Notes: generated from the letters alone by a model not told the origin. Positions 1 through 8,823 are shown, numbered from the stretch's first letter. The stretch is 44,233 nucleotides of DNA from Candidatus Magasanikbacteria bacterium RIFOXYD2_FULL_41_14 (GCA_001784475.1 MFRE01000022.1:1-44233), one strand, 5' to 3'. Numbers and translations: made by a program.

Positions 1-55
1 AGTTATTTGTTAGAGTTTCCGAGACCGAGAAATTACTCTCGGGTGGAGGTTTGTC

Positions 56-502
56 ATGATTCTCGTTGACTTTGGGGGAGTGCAGTTCAATGTGGATGGG
101 ATGTCCAAGAAGGAGCGGTGCGACCTGGAGCGCGCCAATCTGCTGATGACTGAGATTGCGGTTCTGAAAAATGACTGGTGGACCACCGGAGTCCTCGTCT
201 TCTTGGTCGGGCTGTTTGTTAGCGCCGTCATTGGCGTGCCCACGCAGTCCTTCTTCTGGGTTGGGACTTTGGCCGTCGTCGCGCTCCTCGCTGGTATGGT
301 TATCGCGGTTGAGTTGCATCACCACAACGGCCTTACCATTACTCGCAATGTCTCCGTTCTGGAGGCGTTCCTCTTGCAGAAGAAGGGCGAGCCGTGCGCC
401 ACGCTCATCCGCGAACGGATCATTCGTTCCACGGTCCTCGCCAAGGCGCTGGAAAGGGCGGTGGCACACGCCGATGTCGCCACCGTCACCAACCTGGGCT
501 GA
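56..502 (+). CDS. Orphan GC-rich small membrane protein
   Basis: I do not recognise this 148-residue protein. It has a charged N-terminal part (about residues 17-40), two hydrophobic segments near residues 45-63 and 67-85, and a basic, helical C-terminal tail, so a two-span membrane protein with a cytoplasmic tail is likely. The ATG at 56 has a good ribosome-binding site (GGTGGAGG), which is rare in this window. Third positions are strongly G/C, unlike the AT-rich neighbours, which suggests recent acquisition or unusual expression demands. It is followed by an intrinsic terminator and is convergent with ftsK. Confidence 0.6.
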   Translation: MILVDFGGVQFNVDGMSKKERCDLERANLLMTEIAVLKNDWWTTGVLVFLVGLFVSAVIGVPTQSFFWVGTLAVVALLAGMVIAVELHHHNGLTITRNVSVLEAFLLQKKGEPCATLIRERIIRSTVLAKALERAVAHADVATVTNLG

Positions 503-560
503 ACTTCCCACCTGCCCAAAACCCCGAAAAGGTACGGGCGGACTTACAGAACATCGCAAG

Positions 561-614
561 ACCACCCCTACCTCGTTAGAATTAAAATAATTTAATTTTG
601 ACGAGGGTGGTTTT
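561..614 (+). terminator. Intrinsic terminator after orphan gene
   Basis: An imperfect inverted repeat (ACCACCC...CTCGT against ACGAGGGTGGT, with an inner AATTAAA/TTTAATT stem) is followed by TTTTG. It lies about 60 bases after the stop of the GC-rich gene. Confidence 0.65.
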
Positions 615-625
615 GCTTCTATAAT

Positions 626-656
626 AAAAATATTCGCTGTGAGGCGAATATTTTTT
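626..656. terminator. Bidirectional terminator hairpin
   Basis: AATATTCGC and GCGAATATT form a stem flanked by A and T runs. It sits between the convergent orphan gene and ftsK and can stop transcription from both sides. Confidence 0.65.
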
Positions 657-724
657 GTTGGGTGAGCGAGACCCCACCCTACCCTCCCCTTTTTATAAAG
701 GGAGGGGGTGCGAGAGAAATTATC

Positions 725-3046
725 TTATTGCGTCGATGGTTCTTCTCCAGTATCTGATTTTTTTTCAGTGTCATCATTTAACACCACTCCACCCGCATCC
801 ATTGTCATTTCATCTGGTTCCATTTCTTCTTCTGGCGGTGGCATGTGTTCACCTCCCATATGTTCGGTAAATATTTCACGTGGTTTGGCACCATCGGCCG
901 GGCCAACGATACCGGCATTTTCTAATTCATCTAGCATTCTGGCGGCGCGGGCATAGCCCACTTTTAAGCGACGTTGCAATAATGAGGCCGAGGCCTTACC
1001 ACTTTCAATTACTAATTTTTTTGCTTCATCAAACAAGGCGTCTTGATCATCTGTGCCACCGGTAAACATGTTTAATGTTCCACTTTCGGCTTTGGCAGTG
1101 ATTGCATCGTCATAACTTGGTGGTTCGTCGCCTTTTAAGTGTTCTACTACGTGGTTAATTTCTTCTTCGGAAATAAAGGCGCCCTGTACGCGTTTTGGTT
1201 TGGACATATCGGCGGTTAACAGTAACATATCACCTCGGCCTAATAATTTTTCTGCTCCGGGGCAATCTAAAATCGTGCGTGAGTCAATAATGGAAGCCAC
1301 GGAAAACGCGATGCGCCCTGGGATATTGGCTTTCATCAAACCAGTAATAACTTCCACACTCGGGCGTTGAGTCGCGACAATCAAATGAATACCGACCGCG
1401 CGCGCCATTTGGGCAATGCGGATAATTCCGGCTTCTACCTCCGCGCCAGCTTGCGACATTAAGTCTGCTAATTCGTCGATTACAAACACTATATATGGAA
1501 GAGGTTCAGAAGATGATTTATTATATGTAGCAATATCGCGTTTGCCAGCTTTGGCCAACACATCGAAGCGGCGTTCCATTTCGCCAATCGTCCATTTTAA
1601 AGCGTTCACGCATTTGGCCGGAGTCGTAATTGGGGGAGTTAATAAATGCGGAATGCCATCGTACAAAGTTAATTCTACGCGTTTCGGGTCAACCATGATA
1701 AAGCGCAAGGTTTCGGCGGTATTTTGATAAAGTAAACTGGTAATAATGGCATTGATACAAACAGTTTTGCCAGATCCGGTGGCACCCGCGACGAGCAAGT
1801 GTGGCATTTTTAATAAATCGGTCCACCAAACTTTACCGGCGACATCTTTGCCCAAAGCCACCATCATATTGTGCGGACGTTTGGTAAATTCTTCTGATTC
1901 TAAAAGTTCACGCAAAGTGACCATTGCCACTTTTTGGTTGGGCACTTCCACGCCCACCAGTGATTTGCCGGGAATGGGGGCCTCAATACGAATGGGGTGG
2001 GCCGCCAGAGCCAGAGCTAAGTCGTTGGACAAAGTAGTAATGCGCGTTAATTTTACACCGGCCGCCGGCTTGAAAGAAAATTGAGTAACGGTCGGACCAA
2101 CGCGCACTTCGCCCATTTCTACTTCAATGCCAAAATTTTTCAAAGTACTTTTAATGGTTTCGGCATTGCCTTTGATGTCTCCAGCCGATGGTTTGGATTT
2201 GGAAGTGAACAATAAATCTAAACTGGGTAAATTACGAATAATCGGTCGAGGCACGCCGACAGACTCCTCTTCCGGTTCTGGCGTTTCCGATTCTGTCCGT
2301 GCGTCTTCTTTGTTTTTTTCATCATCAGCGGAAGGGGCGATTGATTTTTGTTTAAAAACGCGCACTTCGTCGGACTCTTCATCTTCTAAATTTTCGGTTT
2401 CAGTCAGATGCGATTGGTAATCACCTTTAATCGCGAATTTTACGGGCTCATTTTTTTTGAAAGTATGAAAAAAGACGATAGTCTCACGCCCCAGCCAGCC
2501 CAATGTTAAAAATAATTTTTTGTGCATTTCTACGAGTTGGGCTAAAGTAGTATTAAATAAAAATATTAGCGATACCAGCAATAGGCCAGATAAAATTAAT
2601 ATTCCACCCCAATAACCAACATAGGATGCCATCACCCAAGCGAGCGTCAAACCTACCATACCACCGCCATAACCTTGCTCGGCGACAGTCGCCATATCAG
2701 CGAGTGGTTTTTGTAAATGAACCAAGCCGTTAAAACTCAAGAAAAATAAAACTGTGCCAATGGTGTGGGTGTGGCGATAATTGTATTCAATGTCTTTTAC
2801 CAACAGGATAGCGGCAGTAATTAATACTAACGGCACCACATAGCGAACTTGGCCAAACAAAAGTGCTAAAAATGAGTCAATAAACTGACCGGCAACGCCG
2901 GCCATTTGGAAAAAGCTTAAAACCGAAACACCGGCCAAAATAAACAACAAAACCGCCATAATCCCGTTGTTTAGCTCGGGATTAAAGTTAAAGCGGGGCG
3001 GAGCCGGTCGGCGCTGGTAATGGATCATGCGACGTTTACGAGGCAC
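725..3046 (-). CDS. ftsK: DNA translocase FtsK/SpoIIIE
   Basis: This is a 773-residue FtsK-family DNA pump that moves and dimer-resolves chromosome ends at the division septum. About four hydrophobic segments lie in residues 28-170 (membrane anchor). An acidic linker follows (about 215-265), then the alpha domain and the RecA-like motor with Walker A GATGSGKT near residue 420 and a Walker B segment (YIVFVIDELADLM). A C-terminal winged-helix gamma domain (about 675-740) would read KOPS-type sites. Length is typical for a compact FtsK. The tail is acidic. The ATG at 3046 gives a basic N-terminus. An extended -10 lies about 100 bases upstream. Confidence 0.97.
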   Translation of the reverse strand: MPRKRRMIHYQRRPAPPRFNFNPELNNGIMAVLLFILAGVSVLSFFQMAGVAGQFIDSFLALLFGQVRYVVPLVLITAAILLVKDIEYNYRHTHTIGTVLFFLSFNGLVHLQKPLADMATVAEQGYGGGMVGLTLAWVMASYVGYWGGILILSGLLLVSLIFLFNTTLAQLVEMHKKLFLTLGWLGRETIVFFHTFKKNEPVKFAIKGDYQSHLTETENLEDEESDEVRVFKQKSIAPSADDEKNKEDARTESETPEPEEESVGVPRPIIRNLPSLDLLFTSKSKPSAGDIKGNAETIKSTLKNFGIEVEMGEVRVGPTVTQFSFKPAAGVKLTRITTLSNDLALALAAHPIRIEAPIPGKSLVGVEVPNQKVAMVTLRELLESEEFTKRPHNMMVALGKDVAGKVWWTDLLKMPHLLVAGATGSGKTVCINAIITSLLYQNTAETLRFIMVDPKRVELTLYDGIPHLLTPPITTPAKCVNALKWTIGEMERRFDVLAKAGKRDIATYNKSSSEPLPYIVFVIDELADLMSQAGAEVEAGIIRIAQMARAVGIHLIVATQRPSVEVITGLMKANIPGRIAFSVASIIDSRTILDCPGAEKLLGRGDMLLLTADMSKPKRVQGAFISEEEINHVVEHLKGDEPPSYDDAITAKAESGTLNMFTGGTDDQDALFDEAKKLVIESGKASASLLQRRLKVGYARAARMLDELENAGIVGPADGAKPREIFTEHMGGEHMPPPEEEMEPDEMTMDAGGVVLNDDTEKKSDTGEEPSTQ

Positions 3047-3147
3047 AAGAAAAATTTATGTCAAAATTCATGACTCAAATAGCACGACTCATCTTTGTCG
3101 TTTCGCGTTGTGTCATGGTATTTGTATTGTGAATTATGATTATCATT

Positions 3148-3156
3148 ATTATACCA
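3148..3156 (-). promoter_or_regulatory. Extended -10 promoter for ftsK
   Basis: On the minus strand TGG-TATAAT forms an extended -10 about 100 bases upstream of the ftsK start. No convincing -35 is visible. It is divergent from the promoter at 3215. Confidence 0.5.
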
Positions 3157-3214
3157 CATTTTTAATTTTGGGGCATTGTGCATAACTATTGCGCTCGTAT
3201 TAAAATCATTTTTT

Positions 3215-3223
3215 TGGTATAAT
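3215..3223 (+). promoter_or_regulatory. Extended -10 promoter of the prepilin operon
   Basis: TGG-TATAAT on the plus strand lies about 64 bases before the AbrB-like gene. The best -35 candidate (TTGCGC) is too far away, so the extended -10 is the main support. A small AGAG/CTCT-rich hairpin follows in the leader. Confidence 0.5.
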
Positions 3224-3286
3224 ATAAATGTATCTCTTAAAAGAGATATTAAAAGAGCTATTTTAATATTTTTTTGACTTAAAAAT

Positions 3287-3463
3287 ATGACTAGGAGAAA
3301 GCTGGAAGAAAAAAATATTCGGAAACTGGGTCGGCGCGGTAATAGTTATATAATGAGTGTGCCGATAGAAATCGTGCGTGAATTAGGGTGGAGAGAAAAG
3401 CAAAAAATTCAAGTCAAACGTATTCATGGCGGTTTTACAGTGCGGGATTGGAAAAATAATTAA
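3287..3463 (+). CDS. AbrB/MazE-like small DNA-binding protein
   Basis: This 58-residue ORF is too short for the ORF track. Its core, KLGRRGNSYIMSVPIEIVRE followed by LGWREKQKIQV, matches the SpoVT-AbrB swapped-hairpin pattern (a G-N-S turn, a P-x-E-I-V helix start, then a 'G...QKIQV' strand). Such proteins are dimeric DNA binders, often autoregulators or antitoxins. No toxin gene is adjacent. The gene ends 4 bases before the most likely start of the first prepilin gene, so it is probably the first cistron of that operon and could regulate it. The family call is by eye. Confidence 0.72.
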   Translation: MTRRKLEEKNIRKLGRRGNSYIMSVPIEIVRELGWREKQKIQVKRIHGGFTVRDWKNN

Positions 3464-3467
3464 GTTT

Positions 3468-5273
3468 ATGTTTGGTAAGAAGCTGACATCAGGTTTTACA
3501 TTGGTGGAAGCGGTCGTGGCCGCCGCCATATTTTTGTTATTTGCGGTTGGAGTTTATGGCGGGTTGACTATGGTATTTAAAATTGTTTATCAGTCGCGTA
3601 TTAAAATTTTGGAAACAGCGATTTTGTCGCAAGAATTAGAAATTGCCCGCAATCTTCCCTATGACCAGGTGGGGATTATTAATGGTTCGCCGATTGGTTT
3701 GCTTCCGCACACAAAAGTTGTAACTCTTAATAACGTAAATTTTAGTTTAGTAACAACAGTGCGTAATATTGACGATCCATTTGATGGCACTATTGGCGGC
3801 TCGCCCAACGATACTTCGCCGGCCGATTATAAATTAGTGGAGATGTCGGCAATTTGTATTGGGTGTAATCAGCAGAAATTAATTAAGTTGAGTACGATTG
3901 TTTCGCCCAGACAATTAGAAGGCGCGAGCACAAATGGCGCGCTGTTTATTCAAGTTTTTGATCAAGAGGGTTTGCCTGTTTCGGGCGCTGATGTTCACGT
4001 TGTTAATACTGATTTAAATCCTAATTTAATTATTGATGATACTACCGACAGTAGCGGTTATTTGCGTATAGTTGATACGCCGACCGGTACACTTGCTTAC
4101 AATATCACGGTTTCTAAATCTGGTTATTCTTCTGATTACACTATCGTGGCCTCGGAATCAAACCCCAGTCCGGTCAAACCACCTTCTAATGTAGTTGCTC
4201 AAAATGTGACTGATATTGCTTTTTCAATTGATGAATTGGGTAGTATAAATTTTCATTCAGTTAGTACAATGTGCGCGGCAATCCCGAATGTCGGATTTAA
4301 TATTAAAGGTGCTAAGATGCTGGGGGTTGATCCGGATGTTTATAAATATGATCAAAATTTTACCACGGATGAATCGGGTGATAAAACTTTGAGTAATATA
4401 GAATTTGATAATTATCATCTGACGCCAACTGCCCTGACTTATGACATCGCGGGAACAATTCCGGCTTTTCCATTAAATTTTATCGCGGGCGCCAGTCAAG
4501 AGGTGACCGCTGTTCTCAAACCGCACACGGCCAATTCGTTATTGGTTAAAGTTTTTGATGCCGGCACGGGTTTACCATTATCGGACGCGACTGTGCATGT
4601 GACGGGGTCTAGTTATGACACCACAATTTTAACCGGTGTTGGTTATTTGAGACAGACCGATTGGACGGGCACAACTGGGCAAGTTATGTATATTGATGAA
4701 AGCCGATATTTTGCTAATAGTGGTACGATTAATGGGTCGGGTGCGACGGCTGGTAATGTTAAATTAAAAAAGGCCTCCATCAGTCCGCTCACTTATATTT
4801 CCAGCGGCAATTTGGAGTCATCCACTTTTGATTTTGGTTCTGCGGTTACTTTTCGCAATCTAGTTATTGATCCGCTGACGCAAGTGGCACAGACCGGGGC
4901 AGATTCTTTAAAATTTCAATTGGCAACTTCTAATTCTTCCACGCCGGTGAGTTGGAATTTTGTTGGGCCAGATGGCACTGCCTCAACATATTTTACCGCC
5001 TCAAATAATGTTGTCCCAGCCAGTTTAAGTGATAATCGTTATTTGCGGTACAAGGCCTATTTAAGCACGAATAATAATCGCTATACTCCGATATTGTCGG
5101 AAATTGCCGTCACTTATACGGTGACTTGCGCTCCGCCTGGTCAAGCATTTTTTAGTGGTTTAGCTGCCGCGAGTTATACTGTGGATGTCTCACGCAGTGG
5201 TTACGCGGCCAGTTCCGGTTCAATTTCTGTTTCTGGTAATTTGGATACATTTGTGAATTTGTCGCCTTTATGA
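3468..5273 (+). CDS. Prepilin-type protein with Ig-like/CarboxypepD repeats
   Basis: I chose the ATG at 3468 rather than 3426. It gives the short basic leader MFGKKLTSG directly before FTLVEAVVAAAIFL, the classic type IV prepilin cleavage motif (G^FTLVE) and hydrophobic helix. The remaining roughly 570 residues are unusually long for a pilin. They include at least two segments resembling carboxypeptidase-regulatory-like beta-sandwiches (for example VFDQEGLPVSGADVHV and VFDAGTGLPLSDATVHV) and a Thr/Ser-rich C-terminal region ending in a similar 'YTVDVSRSGY' strand. It is likely a large minor pilin or tip adhesin of a type IV pilus. The stop overlaps the next gene start. Confidence 0.85.
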   Translation: MFGKKLTSGFTLVEAVVAAAIFLLFAVGVYGGLTMVFKIVYQSRIKILETAILSQELEIARNLPYDQVGIINGSPIGLLPHTKVVTLNNVNFSLVTTVRNIDDPFDGTIGGSPNDTSPADYKLVEMSAICIGCNQQKLIKLSTIVSPRQLEGASTNGALFIQVFDQEGLPVSGADVHVVNTDLNPNLIIDDTTDSSGYLRIVDTPTGTLAYNITVSKSGYSSDYTIVASESNPSPVKPPSNVVAQNVTDIAFSIDELGSINFHSVSTMCAAIPNVGFNIKGAKMLGVDPDVYKYDQNFTTDESGDKTLSNIEFDNYHLTPTALTYDIAGTIPAFPLNFIAGASQEVTAVLKPHTANSLLVKVFDAGTGLPLSDATVHVTGSSYDTTILTGVGYLRQTDWTGTTGQVMYIDESRYFANSGTINGSGATAGNVKLKKASISPLTYISSGNLESSTFDFGSAVTFRNLVIDPLTQVAQTGADSLKFQLATSNSSTPVSWNFVGPDGTASTYFTASNNVVPASLSDNRYLRYKAYLSTNNNRYTPILSEIAVTYTVTCAPPGQAFFSGLAAASYTVDVSRSGYAASSGSISVSGNLDTFVNLSPL

Positions 5274-5881
5274 AAATGACTAGTGATGTTCGCGGGATTT
5301 CTATTTTAGAAGTGTTAGTCGCCATTGCGATATTTTTAATGGTGTCGGCGGGAACGATGGAAATTTTTATGTGGGGGTTTCGGGGGCGCGATATCGTATG
5401 GGAACAATTGTCTACACAAAACGAAGGAAGGAAAATTGTTCAAGATTTTGTTAATCAATTAAGGCGCGCGGGACAGTCAGCGGTTGGTGGCTATGCGATT
5501 GAATCAGCTGACAATCAACAAATTGTTTTTTATTCAAATATAGATATGGAAGCGTGGCGCGAACGGCTAAGGTATTTTTTGGTGGGGACGACTTTGAAAG
5601 TTGGTATAACGCGCGCGACGGGTACGCCAGTTTCTTACAATTTAGAGGATGAAGTTGTTACTGAAATTGTGCATGATGTGGCTAATACTACCACGCCGTT
5701 GTTTTATTACTATGATGAGAATTATACGGGCGTAACTAATACAACGATGTCCGCGCCGATAGATACTACCGAAGTGCGATTGGTCGGTATAAAATTATTA
5801 TTAGAAGAAAAGCCGAATGTGGCGCCGGCGCCGTTTGCGATTGAGACCAAAGTTTCCATACGAAACCTTAAAACTAATTAA
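5270..5881 (+). CDS. Minor prepilin (PilW/PilV-like)
   Basis: This 203-residue protein starts in the ATGA overlap with the previous stop, which indicates translational coupling. The leader ends in RG, followed by ISILEVLVAIAIFLMVSAG, a prepilin cleavage site and N-terminal helix with the conserved Glu at +5. The following globular part is short and beta-rich, as in PilW/PilJ-type minor pseudopilins. It probably belongs to the priming complex of a type IV pilus together with its neighbours. No pilus ATPase or platform gene lies in the window. Confidence 0.85.
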   Translation: MKMTSDVRGISILEVLVAIAIFLMVSAGTMEIFMWGFRGRDIVWEQLSTQNEGRKIVQDFVNQLRRAGQSAVGGYAIESADNQQIVFYSNIDMEAWRERLRYFLVGTTLKVGITRATGTPVSYNLEDEVVTEIVHDVANTTTPLFYYYDENYTGVTNTTMSAPIDTTEVRLVGIKLLLEEKPNVAPAPFAIETKVSIRNLKTN

Positions 5882-5994
5882 AAATGTAAAAATCAAAATG
5901 GAAAATTATTGTGTTCGCTTCGCTCACGGATTTTAAAAATTTTAAATTTTACATTGTCATTTTTCATTTTGATATTTGATTTTTACATTAGGCG
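5881..5994. mobile_element. Short inverted-repeat element, copy A (4HB/IVS family)
   Basis: The left end AATGTAAAAATCAAAATGG and the right end CATTTTGATATTTGATTTTTACATT are inverted repeats. They match the ends of the four-helix-bundle unit at 7383-7829. The interior holds GTGTTCGCTTCGCTCAC, which also occurs inside the 23S copy at 28530-28646. No gene is present. Confidence 0.75.
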
Positions 5995-6004
5995 CAAGCA
6001 AAGT

Positions 6005-7384
6005 ATGAAATGTTTGTACAAACAATTGAAATCAGATAACAGAGGCACAGCATTACTCTTTGCCCTTATCTTCGGTTCTATTGCTTTTACTTTAATTGTA
6101 GTCGGCGTGACTGGTTATGCTATTTTAGAAAATCGTGCTTCTGTGCACAAACATAATCGCGAAATGGCTTTTCAAATTTCTGAAGCTGGTGTTAATTATT
6201 ATCGTTGGCATTTAGCTCATAATAAAACTGATTATCAAGATGGTACTGGTGTGGCCGGACCATATGTCCATGATTACAAAGATAAAGATGGTTTGACAAT
6301 TGGCCATTATTCATTAAATATTATTCCGCCAGTAAGCGGTTCTACGGTCGTGACAATTGAGTCAACTGGTTGGTTGGATATTCAGCCTGATAGTAAACGC
6401 ACGTTAAAAGTGCGGATTGGTTTTCCGGCTTTGACTGATTACGCGTATTTAACAAATGTTGATATTTGGATGGGGGATATGGAGCAGGTGCATGGGAAAA
6501 TGCACGCCAATGGCGGGGTAAGATTTGACGGGACAACAGACGCGGCGATAACCTCGGCGGTCCCTACATATATATGTAAGGAATATCATGGTTGTGGCAA
6601 TCAAGAGAAACCAGGAATTTGGGGTGATGGCACTCCCGAAGATTTATGGCAATTTCCAGAGCCAGCACAAGATTTTTCGCGCGTAACCGCCAGTTTAGCG
6701 GAAATTAAACGCGAGGCAGAAAGTGGGGGGGTATATTTACATTCGTCTGGCAAACAAGGGTATCGGATAGAATTTCGCAGTGACGGTAAAATAAATGTTT
6801 ATAAAGTTAATTCTACCGAACCGAATTTTGGTCAAGATTTTTGGGGCAATGGACACGTCCAAATGGGTTGGTTTTCGGTTGATATCGCCGGTACTGACGA
6901 GGCAGTCGTTTATGATATGCCGGCGAATGGCTATATATATGTAGAAGATACTGTGTGGGTTGATGGTGTCGTCAATGGTCGGGCAAGTTTAGGGACGTCT
7001 GATGGCAAGTCAATTATTATCAATGGCAATCTAGTGTATTTAGCCAAAGATGGTTACAATACGTTGGGATTGATTTCGCAAAAAGATATTTTATTACCGT
7101 ATCACTGTACAAATTATTTAGAAATAGACGCGGCAATGTTGGCTCAAACCGGTGCGATTAAAAGATATTTTTATATGGGCAACAAATGTGAAAGTATTAC
7201 TGTGTATGGTTCAATTATCAGTGCCGATGTTTGGACTTTTGCGTGGGTGTCTGGTGGCGGGTCAATAGTGTCTGGCTATAAAAATACCAATACTACTTAT
7301 GACTCAAATTTATCGTATAATCCACCGCCGGGTTTTCCAGTTGGTTCGGAATATAATTTGGTGAGTTGGGAAGAGGTGAAATAA
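6005..7384 (+). CDS. PilX-like pilus assembly protein
   Basis: The ATG at 6005 is preferred to 5909 because the upstream residues are encoded by repeat copy A. The 459-residue product starts with a short basic leader, then a hydrophobic helix (RGTALLFALIFGSIAFTLIVVG) and the 'REMAFQISEAGVNYYRW' pattern seen in PilX/PilA-associated N-terminal regions. The large remainder is beta-rich, with Gly/Asp-rich stretches, and includes repeats resembling those of polymer-forming or DUF7305-type pilus proteins. It is likely a surface-exposed pilus-associated protein co-expressed with the two prepilins upstream. Exact role unknown. Confidence 0.75.
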   Translation: MKCLYKQLKSDNRGTALLFALIFGSIAFTLIVVGVTGYAILENRASVHKHNREMAFQISEAGVNYYRWHLAHNKTDYQDGTGVAGPYVHDYKDKDGLTIGHYSLNIIPPVSGSTVVTIESTGWLDIQPDSKRTLKVRIGFPALTDYAYLTNVDIWMGDMEQVHGKMHANGGVRFDGTTDAAITSAVPTYICKEYHGCGNQEKPGIWGDGTPEDLWQFPEPAQDFSRVTASLAEIKREAESGGVYLHSSGKQGYRIEFRSDGKINVYKVNSTEPNFGQDFWGNGHVQMGWFSVDIAGTDEAVVYDMPANGYIYVEDTVWVDGVVNGRASLGTSDGKSIIINGNLVYLAKDGYNTLGLISQKDILLPYHCTNYLEIDAAMLAQTGAIKRYFYMGNKCESITVYGSIISADVWTFAWVSGGGSIVSGYKNTNTTYDSNLSYNPPPGFPVGSEYNLVSWEEVK

Positions 7385-7829
7385 ATGTAAAATGTAAATA
7401 TCAAAATGGAAAATGACAGAGCAAAATTTAAAATTGAGTTTAAACAAAGATTATATAATTGGGTATTAAAGCTAATTAAATATATTAATTCACTACCTAG
7501 AACGCCAGTAAATGATGTGATGGGGAAACAGCTTTTACGAAGTGGCACGAGTATATTAGCTAATTATGTTGAAGCAAATTCTGCTAGTTCAAAAAAAGAT
7601 TTTATCAATTTTTTTACTCATGCTCTTAAATCGGCGAATGAATCAAAAGTGTGGATTGCTTTATTGCGTGATACTTGTAAAACTACCACAAAAGAGATAC
7701 AATGGTTATTAAGTGAGCTAATAGAAATTGCCAATGTTTTGGCATCTAGTATTCTAACGTTAAAAGGCAAAAAATAATTTTGTATTTTACATTGTCATTT
7801 TCCATTTTGATTTTTACATTTTAATTTTG
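7383..7829 (+). mobile_element. Inverted-repeat element with four-helix-bundle gene, copy B
   Basis: The ends ATGTAAATATCAAAATGG and CCATTTTGATTTTTACATTT are inverted repeats about 20-45 bases long. They bracket a single gene whose start codon lies inside the left repeat. Copies A, C and D have the same ends without an intact gene. Confidence 0.75.
7406..7777 (+). CDS. Four-helix-bundle protein (23S rRNA IVP/S23 family)
   Basis: This 123-residue, all-helical protein has the RSGTSILANYVEANSA segment typical of the family found in 23S rRNA intervening sequences and related to Avd of diversity-generating retroelements. Further family-like stretches are KKDFINFFTHALKSANESK and the C-terminal LLSELIEIANVLASSILTL helix. 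Known members form pentameric barrels that bind nucleic acid. Their function in intervening sequences is unsettled. Here the gene lies between galU and a pilus gene, not in rRNA. Its ATG is part of the left inverted repeat, so gene and repeat form one unit. Confidence 0.88.
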   Translation: MENDRAKFKIEFKQRLYNWVLKLIKYINSLPRTPVNDVMGKQLLRSGTSILANYVEANSASSKKDFINFFTHALKSANESKVWIALLRDTCKTTTKEIQWLLSELIEIANVLASSILTLKGKK

Positions 7830-7830
7830 T

Positions 7831-8700
7831 ATGTCTCAAACAATAAGAAAACTCGTCATTCCAGTAGCTGGTTTAGGAACAAGATTCCTACCTGCCACCA
7901 AAGCCCAGCCCAAAGAAATGTTGCCAATTGTGGATAAGCCGATTATTCAATATGTGGTTGAAGATGCGGTGCGTTCGGGTATCACTGATATTATTTTGGT
8001 TACTGGTCCGAGTAAGCGCGCGGTAGAGGATCATTTTAGTCCAAATTACGAATTAATAAATTGGTTAAAAAAACAAGGTAAGCACGAAGCCGCGGAGGAG
8101 CTAAAAAAAATAACCGACTTAGCGAACTTTGTTTTTATTCGTCAAAAAGGTCCGTATGGCAATGGTACGCCAGTACTATGCGCGAAAAATTTAGTTGGCG
8201 ATGAACCGTTCGCGGTAATGTGGGGCGATGAATTTTTTTATTGCCCGAAAAAACCGCATTTGAAACAATTGATGGATGTTTATGAAAAATATGGCGACCC
8301 GGTGATTACCGCGCAAAAAACCGATGATGAAGGTACAAAAAAATACGGTATTATTGATGGTATTCAGGTAGAAAAAGGTGTTTATCAAGTTAAAAAAATA
8401 ATTGAAAAACCTGGGCCGGAAAAAGCGCCATCGCGTTTGGGGATGTTTGGCGCGTTTATTTTAACACCGGATGTTTTTACCGCTTTAGAAAATACAAAGT
8501 TAGGTAAAGGTGGAGAATTATGGTTGGCCGATGCGAATGCGAAAGTGTTAAAAAAACGCCCATATTATGCCTACGAAGTAGAGGGTAAATATTATGATAC
8601 CGGTTCCAAGCTTGGCTATGTTATGGCCAATGTTGATTTTGCTTTGCGTAATCCGGCTTTGTCTAAAGATTTTAGGAAATATTTGAAAAGTGTGGTATAA
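7831..8700 (+). CDS. galU: UTP-glucose-1-phosphate uridylyltransferase
   Basis: The 289-residue enzyme makes UDP-glucose from UTP and glucose-1-phosphate for surface glycans. The N-terminal nucleotide-binding motif is GLGTRFLPATKAQPKEMLPI, followed by DKPIIQYVVEDAVRSGI, and later the EKP motif (KKIIEKPGPEKAPS) and DTGSKLGYVMA. Length and motif order fit bacterial GalU. The start is directly downstream of the right repeat of element B, so the mobile unit may have replaced its original leader. Confidence 0.97.
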   Translation: MSQTIRKLVIPVAGLGTRFLPATKAQPKEMLPIVDKPIIQYVVEDAVRSGITDIILVTGPSKRAVEDHFSPNYELINWLKKQGKHEAAEELKKITDLANFVFIRQKGPYGNGTPVLCAKNLVGDEPFAVMWGDEFFYCPKKPHLKQLMDVYEKYGDPVITAQKTDDEGTKKYGIIDGIQVEKGVYQVKKIIEKPGPEKAPSRLGMFGAFILTPDVFTALENTKLGKGGELWLADANAKVLKKRPYYAYEVEGKYYDTGSKLGYVMANVDFALRNPALSKDFRKYLKSVV

Positions 8701-8705
8701 TATAT

Positions 8706-8818
8706 TAAATTTAAAAAATCAAAAATCAAAATGGAAAATGACAGATTAAAATTTAAAAATGGCCAATAATTTTTATTTTACATTGTCATTTTCCATTTTG
8801 ATATTTACATTTTGATAT
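8706..8818. mobile_element. Short inverted-repeat element, copy C (4HB/IVS family)
   Basis: The ends match copy B (AATCAAAATGGAAAATGACAG and TGTCATTTTCCATTTTGAT). The interior reads ATG GAA AAT GAC AGA TTA AAA TTT AAA before a stop, i.e. MENDRLKFK, almost the first codons of the gene in copy B (MENDRAKFK). It is thus an internally deleted derivative. Confidence 0.8.
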
Positions 8819-8823
8819 AATCT

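Noticed and set aside
8812-8820. TGA-TATAAT just before the solute-binding protein gene as promoter.
   Set aside because: It ends 3 bases before the start codon, so transcription would begin inside the gene.
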